Assembly: GCA_963662175.1 (NCBI GenBank)
Contig: OY759226.1
Coordinates: 22,794,946-22,858,945, forward strand
DNA: 64,000 bases
From: Aradus depressus
Lineage: Eukaryota; Arthropoda; Insecta; Hemiptera; Aradidae
Direction of reading: 5' to 3'
Shown: positions 12,509 to 24,500 of the stretch, in pieces
Numbering within the stretch: the stretch's first letter is position 1
Layout: each line of letters begins with the position of its first letter
Position numbers and translations under genes: made by a program
The notes under the pieces: generated by a model
The model's database searches: none
The model's input: only the letters and a program-made list of their open reading frames with translations
Told to the model about the DNA's origin: nothing

Positions 12509-15500
12509 GGGGCATAGCCAGGGGGGGCACGTGCAAAAAAATAGATAAAAATTAAATAAACTAAAAAAATAGTTATTATTAAAAATGGATTGCTTGCAAG
12601 TTACCAATAGGATCTTCAAATTTCACGTGCGTCTGATTCTTAAATCAGCTGTTGCAAGTGCGGTGCAGGCGCCAGCATTTTTAAATATACATGAATTCGA
12701 TCATTACATTTCGTCGCTCAAAATCTTCATTTATGTTATAATTTATTCTCTTAAAGCTGATTTTACATGCGTAGTAAAAATGCAAAGCACAGCAGCAGCA
12801 AATGCACGCTATTGGCTGTAAGTCATTTAATTCCAAAAGTTCAGAAATCACAGCGTGCATGCTACTTCGCTTTGCATTTTTGCTGCCTTTACATGAGCAG
12901 CAGGTTAAGTATTGCAGTCAAGAGCTAGGGGTCCGAACCTCCCAAATTAATAAAAAAAGTCTACAACGGTAACCATGGAAACTGCGGGCTGTGCCCCCGG
13001 GAGTCAATATCCCCCACCCCTGTAGCCTAACTTTGCCCCCCCCCCCCCCCCCTGCCCAAAATCCTGGCTACGCCCCTTTATATATATATATATTGTGTAA
13101 CCGTTTCGTTTTTCGCCATATTCAAAAGTACCGTAAAATGTGGTTACTTTGGCACTTTGCATTTCAAATACCAAACTCTGAAAAAGTTAAATGCGCCATT
13201 TTAAAAATATTTTATACCCTCATCACTAGAAGGGGAAAAAACATTTCTTCACGTTAGGTTGGCTATACTGGTAAATTGGAGAGAGCAACAGATGACCTAA
13301 ACCTTGGAAAATAAACTTTTCATTTCTATATTTTAAATAAAATAAATTAATCAGTGAAAAACATGTTAGTTATTATTACTCATGCCCGGACTTTAAGTAT
13401 GAGCTCATATCGCCGACTACCAGAGCGCTCTTGCGTCATGGTGGACATGAGCCCGACTCTACTGTGAGAGTCCTAAATTTTGCCTACCTAGGTTTATTCG
13501 CCTAGAATGGAGATGGAGATGGAATGAATGTTATATATGTGTGACCAAAACCCCAAAAGAACAACACCTATTGATTTTCAGCCAAATCGGCCAATGTGGG
13601 GGGGGGGGGGGTGGGCTGGTTTAGGGGAAAGGCTTGACTCTAAAACTTTGATAACTGCTGTTGTAATGAATGTATCGACACAAATTTCATATGTGAATTC
13701 AAGACCCCATAAGGACAACATCTACCGATTTTCAGGGGAACTGGAACAAGGGACGGAGGGATCAGAGAGGACACAATTCATTTTCAACAGTCACCAGTTA
13801 GTTATTTTGACTCATGCCCGGGCTTTAACTACAAGGTCATATCGCCTACTACCGACGTAGAGTGCTCTTTCGTCGCTCTGGTGGACATGAGACTATTGTG
13901 GGTGTACTAAATGTTGCCTACCTATGTTTATTCACCTAGAATTGGAGTCTTTAACGAGTACCTGACATTGCACAGACTCGGGATTATCGCTCAACGTCCC
14001 AACCGAAGGACGATGTGAAGATTTTGTCACCTCTTATTGTTAGATAAAAAATTTATTTCGGTTGTCTAGTACGCTACTTCTGAGCAACTGGAGCCCTCCA
14101 ACTGAAAAAGAAGTGGAAATGTCTCTAATAGCGCCTGTGGTATCTAAGGAGCTTAAGTTCGATTTTTCAGAAATTACAAATACAATTTACAAAATGTGCA
14201 GTCGGGCGTCTTTTATGCCTTCTATAGTATAACAACGTCGTCCAACTAATGATTCTGTAAATTGAACTTTTTTTTGTAAAACTTTTTATTGGCAACATTC
14301 CTCCATACATCATTTTGATATATCTTCAACGCTTTAAGCGGCATTTTCTTAGCTGCAGTTTTTTTGCGCTGCGTAGAACTGGATAAGCTCTTGCGTCGGC
14401 AGGAACGCGCAACTGAAACATGCTGCGAATTTTTGTTTTCCTCCAAACTGAAAACGCGGGCGCATAAACTATTCAGTGCTTTCTGGAAAGAGCTCGGTTC
14501 AAGCAATTTTCGTGTTCGTTCATCATTTTGCATAGGAGAAAAGAAAAGGAAACTAGTTGGATTGCTGATAGGTAAACACATGATGGATGATGAAGAAGAG
14601 GCTTTCGTTCTTCTGAATTATGTTAACGATAGAAATCAGTAATATGTTTTTGGATCGAGAGGACGAAGGTCTGTTTAAATAACTGATTCAACGACGCTTA
14701 ATCAACGACGAAGAGAGATTCAAAGCATATTTCAGACTTACCCGACTACAGTTTTCATCGCTAGTGAACGACGTTGAAGAGGACAAGAGGAGAGTCAGAA
14801 AAACACTTACACCTGGCCGACTTCGGATTTTTTTTTTTTTTTTTAATAGACCTGGCCCATGTTTGCGCTGCGTACTGCGTAATAGACCCGACCAGAGCCA
14901 GTCCATCTGTTACGCAGAATGTACAACGCAATGCGCTCTATAGGAAAGCAAACCCATTACTTTCTATGTGTTTGGATCCACTGAGCAACGTATTGCGCAC
15001 TACGCAGCGCAAAAAAACTGCAGTTAGGAAAACGCTCCTGTAGGCAGCTTATGCAATAAATGGCGACCGGACTGTCGTTTCTCCCCAAAGTTGCTTCACT
15101 TTTACCATCACTGCTCAACTCTCTTTAGATAAAGCGCGAAGATGTATAGCCTATGTCCACCGGAAAGAAATGTGCTTCATATATAATTATCCCAAACGGT
15201 TAGTGCTATCGAAAAATTGATTCTCACAAAAAAAAAAAAACTGTTCCTTATTAAACTTACAATCGCTAAAAACTGTTCCTTATTAAACTTACAATCGCTA
15301 ATAAGTGCTCAGATTTGAGATAGGATCAACGTTATAGCGGCTCAAAGAATAAAAAATTTCTGTAAGAAATATTTTATAATTATAAAAAGTACCGCTGACG
15401 CCAACTCAGTACTATACCCAGTAATGCCTGTATGAAATGATTTTGAGAAGGGGAGGGGGGAAGAGAATGATCTTGCTGAGTTGTTGGTATAAGAAAGTAT

Positions 15501-18500
15501 AATGGCCACATCATATATATATTTTTTGCAATGTAACTTGAATATGTATGTTTCTTAGTGAAAGGTGTCAATTTTTTTGGACCAAAAAGCGAGTACATTG
15601 TATCTGGATCGGATTGTGGTCACATTTACTTCTGGGATAAGAACACTGAGGCTATTGTACAATGGATGAGAGCTGATGAAGAAGGCGTGGTAAGTTATAT
15701 TTTGATACGAAAATTCGTTCGTAATAAAGGAGCTATGCGACAAACTTTCGAGCACATTCAAACCCATATTTTGATTCAAACCCTTGAACATGAAATGGAA
15801 CCCACGATTTTGAGCTCAGAGGGCAAGTACGCTACCTCTGAGATATCTAGGTTAGGTTTTATGACTCATGCCGGGGCTTTAACAACGAGGTCATATCGCC
15901 TACTACCGAAGCGCTCTTTCGTCACTCTGGTGGACATGAGCCCGACTCTACTGTGGGAGTCCTAAATTTTGCCTTCCCTAAATTTTTATTCACCTAGGGT
16001 AGGGGTCTTTAACGAGTACCTGACATCGTACAGGCTCGGGACCATCGCTTAACGTCCCATCCGAAGGATGGCGTGCTTAAGTTTATTTTACCTCCCAGAT
16101 AAAATAAACTAAGGGCCTCGGTCGGGTTACGAACCCACGTTCTTTAGCTCAGAAGTCAAGCACGCATACCACTGAGCTACCGGCGCCCTCGCTGAGATAT
16201 CTAGAGTAAGTCCTAGAAACGGCTGCCATGGCAACTGAACCTTATAAAAATTTTTATTAATTTTTAAAAAAGTAAATTTTTTTTCACCATATCACCTACT
16301 ATTTTACTATGTACTAAATTTTATTTAATCAAATCTAATATTTTCCAAAGACCACGATGGGAATGTTCCGTGCAGCTCCGACTTACTTATTACAGATAGG
16401 TAGCAGATACCAGTAGCATAAAACGGTCGCAGTTATCAGTATCAGATACTGGTGATATGATACAAGCTACAGATACGGGTAGCATTTACCATTTCTAAAT
16501 TTTACCACAACTAAAGTTCGTTTTGTCGGATGTAATAACCTCCCTTTATGGTTATACATGCGTTAACGTATAACCGTTTATTATTGTTATTATTATTATT
16601 ATTATCATTTTCAGATAAATTGTTTGGAACCACACCCGAAAATTCCTGTCCTTGCTTCCAGTGGTCTCGATTCGGACATTAAAATATGGATTCCTTCTTG
16701 TGAAAATGAACCGACCCTGGAGGGCCTTCCTAAGGTTTGTATATGGTTTAGGTACATTTCTTGGTGGTAGGCAGATGTAGTGGACTAACTTGTTAAATAA
16801 GTAATTAGATTTATCAGTCCAACATATTTTTTTATTGAAACCACAACTAGTTTCGGCAATTTGCCATCTTCAGGTGGTCAATCTGAACATACATAAACCA
16901 AAACTTAGATTAGAATTTACGAGCTTTTAAAGTTCATGTCAATCATTAACTAATGAATAAATAAGTTAAAACTAAAATATAACAATTTAAAAATACGTAA
17001 CAATTACCAAAAGTACAATAAGTTAAAATATTTGAATTAAAAACAGTACAATAAATTAAAATACCTTTCTAGAGAAGAGGTCAAGGGACACGTTGGAGTA
17101 TCAGGGACCAGCTGGACACTGGCTGACTGGAAGACTCCCACTCCCCAAAACAAAGCTTAGGAAGGGGGGGGGGGGGGGGGGGGTTTCAAATTGAGTTATC
17201 CTATTTAAGCAGAGGTATTTTTTTGTTTTTAGACATTTCTTAATTTCTAATTTTTCGAACCAGTCGAGTGTGGGACCTTTATCTGCGAAATGTAAAAATT
17301 CCACATTTTTGTCGGCCAAAAACCTGTGACCTGTGGCTATCAGGTGGTCTTTGAAGTCGGAAACTCTACTAGACCTTTTATTATCTAAAAAATATAAAGA
17401 AAAACGTATATTTTTAATAATATTGTCTATTTCACAAGGTATATAAAATATATGGTAGTAGCTTTGGCTATTGCTGCCATCTTCAGCCACGACTTAACAA
17501 ATACTAAATGGAAGTTCAACAAGTTTACAATCCAAACTGTCCCCTTTTTCAGTTCCCACTAGGTTTTTCTCTATCCGTCCTGTACAGTTAAGTCTTAAAA
17601 ATATGGAAGACATTTAAAATAAAATTTTGTTTCAAATTGAAATCTTAATAATAATATAAATTTGTTGAAATAATATGTACTGAATTAAAGTACCCTTTTA
17701 TCGCCAATAATATAATCCTCTAGTCTCTGTGCATATGTACTTACTTTATCAAAAAACTGTGTATTTTATTATAGGTTAGATTAGATTTTATGACTTATGC
17801 CCGGGCTTTAACTACAAGGTCATATCGCCTACTACCAGAGCGCTCTTTCGTCACTCTGGTCAACATGAGCCTGACTCTACTGTGGGAGTCCTACATTTTG
17901 CCTGCCCTAAATTTTTATTTTATTTATTCACTTAGGGTAGGGGTCTTTAACGAGTACCTGACATCGTACAGGCTCGGGACCATCGCTTAACGTCCCATCC
18001 GAAGGACGTGTGCTTTAGTTTATTTTACCCGAGCTCGGAAGTCAAGCACGCATACCACTGAGCTTCCGGCGCCCTCTTTTTTTATTATATATATTTATTG
18101 TTGTCATCTTTGATTTATTTCATACATGCATTGTAATAATTGGAGTGTACTCTACTTATTTAAAATATCCCCACAAGGAGGATGTCAAATTGTAATATTT
18201 GTTGGTTTGCGCGTCCCGTTTTTAATAAAAAAAAATGATATTTGAATTTACTTTTAATCTTATACTGCGGAGATTTTCTCAAAAATGCTTTGTCTTTTCT
18301 AATTTAAAATGTCCAAAGGATGCCAGATCGCCCATGTAATAAAACGATCATTTAAATTTACTGATTTTAATTTACGAATTGGATTTCTATAACCAAAGGC
18401 GAAAAAGATTCGTTCAGCGAAAAGAGTTTTGAAAAACCAAATTCTTAAATCAATATTGACTTGCGATGGCATGGGAAACAAACTACTGAAAAATTACCAA

Positions 18501-21500
18501 CTCATATTTAAAAGAATATATTTACAAAATAAAAATTAAATAAAAATTAAAAACATAATATAAAATTGAACCTTATGGATAATGGTGTATGGATGCTGGG
18601 GGTGGAGGCTAATCGGATGATGATGGCTGGACGGCTCTGCGAGGGTTTGAGAGTGGAAGAACAGACTAGCGGCTGAGTTCCTCCTGAACTTCTGGGGTTG
18701 GATGCTGGGGGCTGGAGCTTCCCTCGAGGGCTACTGGATCAGGACTCCAGACTTCAACTGGTGGATTTCGACTGGCCACTTCCCCCTCTCAACTAGAACC
18801 CTCTGACTCTTGGATCTAGACTAGACTGAATGAACTCCAGACTTGAACTCATGTCTTCCTCTCCTCACTTGGAACTCTCATGACTTGAGCTCTGCACTTC
18901 CCGAGGCTTGCATCTTCCCCCACTACTTTGCGATACTCCCTGGCGGAGATCCGGGAGCAGACTTCAAAGGGGGAACTTTATCCATTGAAGAGTGGATAGG
19001 TTGACACTCGAGGCAAATTTATGTGAGCCCAGGTATGCACCCTGGAGGTTTATATGACCCTAACAGAGGGCTTGGAGCTATAATCTGGTAATATCTTCTT
19101 TCTTCTGTCAACTGGATGGGTTGTAAAAGGCTATACAAATACTCATCCAGGTAACTAGGCTATCCCTCGGTACCTGAGCCGGGTCCCTCTAGCCAGCCTC
19201 CAGAATTAATTTCTTCCTCCATACTTTATATTGTTTATATATTATTATTTATTTTACAGAATATTTTTAGATCTATTCGCAAATTGACTACATAACAGCA
19301 TATATATTTGTATTTTAATTCTGCTCATACTATTTCAAAATTACATAGGGTAATAATACCCCGTGGGAGCTGAAAAAGGGGACCGTTTGGATTTTAGTAT
19401 TTGTTAAGTCGTGGCTGAAGATGGTACCAATACCGAAAGTACTCCCATATATTTTATGTATTTTGTGAAATAGACAATATTTTAAAACAAAATATATTAT
19501 AACCAATCTCCCTCCCTGTGTGAGTGCAAATCGCGTAATTAATAAAATAAATAAAATTGAGATCGAAAAATTATTAAATTTGAAAATTATTTAAATCGCG
19601 ACTTTAATTAAACAATGCCTGAATAGCTGAAAGCACTCCCACGGGAAGAACGGTTACAAGATCCTAACGGTTAGTTGACATCAGTAATTAACAATAATTA
19701 ATTACTGTTGTCAACCAGAAGAAGCATGAGTGGGGGGGGAATGAAATGAATCAAACCTATAACTTTAACATATTTATTTTAATGAGAACATATTTACAAA
19801 ACAACAATTGAATATATATAATTTGGCCGTGTGTCTGAAGGACTGAATTATAACTTAATTACGAGGTACCTCGATACGATATCCATGGCGAATGACGGCG
19901 TGATCACCCTTTCTGGACTTCCCGTAGAAATCGTCTATTCACATAGTCCCTGAAGATCTGCGTAGTTTCGAGGGCACACCAGAAGTTACACCCCCACTGA
20001 CTTTGCACCATCCAAAATCAAAGTGTGTCTCTACGACTAATTCACATATTCAAACTAAACTTTACAAAAGAAAGTAACGTGGTAATCCACCAAGACATGA
20101 GCAAAGAAAGTTAATTCACATATTTAAACTCAACTGTACAATATAAAAAGAACGTGGTGACCAGCCAAGACATGAGCGACGAATGAGTAAAACGGGGAGT
20201 GGCTTCCGATATCCGACCGTGGTAGGGGACAGTTCTCCAGGCTTGATTGGTCGTCGGACTCCGCCCATTTTATTTCCAGCCAATCGCATATTACCAATTA
20301 ACATCTGCCTCTAGTTGTGTGAAAACCTGGAGTAAGAAAAAAAACCTTTACTGCTTATTCCTTATACACCGGATGTAGACAATTATCTTGGCTTCCTTTC
20401 CATTGTGTCTCTATTATTCTTTATTTTCGCTCCCAGCGATCGCGATTCTCTCGCAGGCATCATTGGTTCCGAGCATTCTCTTCCAAATGCAATTCTCGTT
20501 TATTCAACACCACACAACCCATACTTTGCTCCTAGCGATCGCGATCCTCTCATAGACATCGCCAGTTCTGAGCATTATCTATAGGGTAGACATGCTACAA
20601 TATCCCCCGTTCCCGTTAAAATAAAATATGTCGGCTAAATGACCATTGGAAGTCACATATTTTATTAGTTTCACTTAACACTTGCTCGTTCACTGAGCAT
20701 ATACACTTAACCAAATACTCAGGTATCGACCTCATTATCATGCGTGACCAAAACATGATTTTAAATTTCCTTTCGAATCGGCATGGCTTGCCTATGCATG
20801 CGTGACCAAAGCATGATTTTACTTTACGCTGTACTTCTTGGAGTTAACCCTCTCCATTGGCAAATAACGATGATTCTATTTCTAGCATACATTCACTGAC
20901 TAGTTAAAACATCCAAAAAGGCCCCACGCCTCGACAATGTTTCAACTGAATTCCCATATACCTAATCCGCTTCAACAAAAATTTGGGTTGACCAAACCCT
21001 AACCATATGCCTCCTTAGGCCTTCGACAGGTATTTACCTTCTGCCGGAACGACGACGAAATATAAAATAGAAAAATAAGCCCACTCAAATCCCATCTCAG
21101 TTTCATAAATATATGTAAATTCCGGCATCCGCATTAATCAAGTAGCGAAACCCTTTCTTCAGATCAAACAGTCAGTTCATGGCATAAAAAATAATTAAAC
21201 AACTCCCGCCCCTTTAAATGGATTCTACAAGCATCAATGGAGTGGCCCCTTCTCCGTGTGTACGATAATTAAATATTCAATTCTGGGTATCCCCTCCAGT
21301 TTATAATATATCTCCCCCTCCAGTCATGTATGCTTCGGCTCCTTGCCTTAGGATTTCTTAACTAAAATAAAAAAATTGACATTTGACCTACCGTGGTCGA
21401 CACTCATAATAAGTAAGGTCCATACCTGGATATATGTGACAAATATATTTACAAGGCTCTCATTGGGTTAACATAGCCCATCATGGTCACTAGATAAAAT

Positions 21501-24500
21501 ATGGGTCAATGTGACATTTTCAATAGATACACACGGTCGGATACTAATACAAATATTATTTTAAAATACAAAACAAAACAGACAAATACAATTGAAAGTA
21601 CATTTACCATACGTGACTACCTACAAATGTGTGTGCCATCGCCTCGCTGTCAGCCTACTCAGATCCGCGTCTCCTAATCAAATTTAAATACGTAGGAATA
21701 TTCCCATGGATGGCCAATCCATATACCGTCTGCCCCGTCCTACAATTATGTCAATTTCAAATGAAGCCACAAACCTATCTAAACTAAATTATCCCAACAT
21801 CATAAACAAATTGCTAATACTATTTAAAAAAATACTCTTACTAAATATATGAACAAAAATAAACTTTCCTAACTTATTATCTAAATTACCTACTATTATA
21901 AAAAAATGCCCTATTACTAAAGTTATATAAAACATATCCTAACTTATTATCTAGAATAAAAAAAAATAAAACTACCCTAACTTATTATCTAAAATTATAT
22001 CTACAACCTGGCGATTCACTTTGGAATCTTTGAGCTCGACTAAGGGGGGTATGCTCGATGTTAAGCCCCAGGGGAGTGCCAGAATGTCCCCGTCTGCCTT
22101 ATCCTATTTACAAAAAAAAATAACTAAATAATAAATCCCGTGTCCCCAATAAATGTGTATGTGTGATTCTTTGTGTGTTGTTGTATAATGAGGTGTTGGC
22201 CGTTAGTGTAAAATAATAAATAATTCCCAAATAATAAAAATAGTGTCTGTTTTATGTATGTGTGACTTTGTCTAACTGTTCCTGGGATAGCTGGGGATGG
22301 ACACCCATAGAGACGTCACAAATCTCTTCCCTGACTCTAGGGCCGCGATCTCGTCTGCAATAATCGCCCCCCTAACTCGGCTGAAGTAAGATCGTTAATC
22401 TCAAAGAGAGCCCTAGCGCTTCTCTAGCCTGCTTGTAAATTTATCCGCTAATACACGGCTTCTGTGATGTCATATAAAAGATTCCTCCTTCCGCTACGTC
22501 GCTGCCGAGATGTCCTAAAATAAAAATTTGAGGACTTTCCTTGTCTAAAATCTGGTAAGGTCCTTCCCAGAATAGTAAGAATTTAAATACAAAATGGTTG
22601 GGCAAATCCAAAACGCTATTACGTAACGCCACCTCACCACGTTCGTAATTTTTCACGTAGACATCTTGGAAGGTGACATTGCTAGGCTGTTCGCGAGCAA
22701 AAGTCTGGTTCGTAGGCCAATTCCTATGTCCTTCGGGTACGGTAAATGTCATTCGGTCATCTTGTTTTGGGGTTGAGATCTGAGTTTGACCCGAAACAGT
22801 ATCTATTCTCTTCGAGATATCGGCGAATCTCTTCTCACAATCGGTACTAATAATATTTTGGTTCGAATTTATTTCTTCGACCTCCTTATCTAGATGCTGT
22901 GTTTCTGACACGATCCCACCTGTAACTTCATGATAACTGACACCTACCATGTCCCTAACTTTAGAAGTAGGCTTATCATATCTCTCTTCTGAATTGTCCT
23001 GCCTAGATTCAGATTGTACGGTACCCATATTACGTTTAATGGATTCGATATTATTTGCCATTGCCGAAATTTGTTCCTTTATCTCCGAAGTCTGCTGTCC
23101 TATCTGTTCCTGCATGGCCTTTCCCTGTTGTACTAGTCCCGAAATCTGTTCCTGCATGGCCTTTCCCTGCTGTCCTATCTGTTCCTGCATGGCCTTAAAC
23201 ATCGCCTCTAGGTCAAATTTAGGATTTTCTACCGGGGACTCCGGGGGCGTACGGATAGTTTTCCTAGACCGTGTCTGTATCGGCTCTAAGTCCGACTTCC
23301 CTTTCCCTTCCATTCTGATAAGAAATATATATCAAAACAATTAAATGAATTATACGGGAGGTCTGGTGCTAACCTAATTTCTATGGTGACCTGTCAGATG
23401 GCATCACAATACAACAATAGTTATAATATGTAAAATAAATGCCTACTAAATCTACATAAAAAAAAAAATCAAAAACAAAAAAAAAAAAAATTATTTCAAT
23501 AAATGATGTCATTCATTGTCCCTACCCTCACCCATCCTTCTTCAGTTTTGATTCTAAATACCGACTTTAAGTGAAAATATAACATTGTGGCCTAATAGGC
23601 TGGAATCTACGTTAAAAAGAAAAAAAAAAAATTTTTTTTTTTTTTTTTTTTTAATTAAAAAAATTAATTAATTAATAAGGGACCGATTAGTGGGGTTCAT
23701 TAATTATACTAATTGGCATAATTAATAAACAAATCAAGTCCCTGTTCGGGCGCCAATTATAACCAATCTCCCTCCCTGTGTGAGTGCAAATCGCGTAATT
23801 AATAAAATAAATAAAATTGAGATCGAAAAATTATTAAATTTGAAAATTATTTAAATCGCGACTTTAATTAAACAATGCCTGAATAGCTGAAAGCACTCCC
23901 ACGGGAAGAACGGTTACAAGATCCTAACGGTTAGTTGACATCAGTAATTAACAATAATTAATTACTGTTGTCAACCAGAAGAAGCATGAGTGGGGGGGGA
24001 ATGAAATGAATCAAACCTATAACTTTAACATATTTATTTTAATGAGAACATATTTACAAAACAACAATTGAATATATATAATTTGGCCGTGTGTCTGAAG
24101 GACTGAATTATAACTTAATTACGAGGTACCTCGATACGATATCCATGGCGAATGACGGCGTGATCACCCTTTCTGGACTTCCCGTAGAAATCGTCTATTC
24201 ACATAGTCCCTGAAGATCTGCGTAGTTTCGAGGGCACACCAGAAGTTACACCCCCACTGACTTTGCACCATCCAAAATCAAAGTGTGTCTCTACGACTAA
24301 TTCACATATTCAAACTAAACTTTACAAAAGAAAGTAACGTGGTAATCCACCAAGACATGAGCAAAGAAAGTTAATTCACATATTTAAACTCAACTGTACA
24401 ATATAAAAAGAACGTGGTGACCAGCCAAGACATGAGCGACGAATGAGTAAAACGGGGAGTGGCTTCCGATATCCGACCGTGGTAGGGGACAGTTCTCCAG

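Larger units (their letters stand above)
17420..19491. mobile_element. Inverted-repeat element with nested insertions
   Basis: About 130-160 bp at 17420-17580 are inverted at 19360-19491 (AATATTGTCTATTTCACAA against TTGTGAAATAGACAATATT, with GCCACGACTTAACAAATACT shared). Both arms hold a hammerhead-like motif, degenerate on the left. The interior contains a SINE (17765-18075) and a 1.1-kb repeat (18131-19260). The LTR element begins immediately after the right arm. Confidence 0.5.

Noticed and set aside
12308..12619. 103-codon reading frame with IYIYIY repeats
   Set aside because: Translation of a TA microsatellite on the strand opposite a DCAF8 exon.
18131..19260. Solo LTR call for the 1.1-kb dispersed repeat
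   Set aside because: TG-type start is possible but no target duplication, primer site or convincing end was found in either copy.
22949..23344. 131-codon plus-strand frame opposite the gag-integrase ORF
   Set aside because: It is the complement of the coiled-coil repeats of Gag; no independent support.
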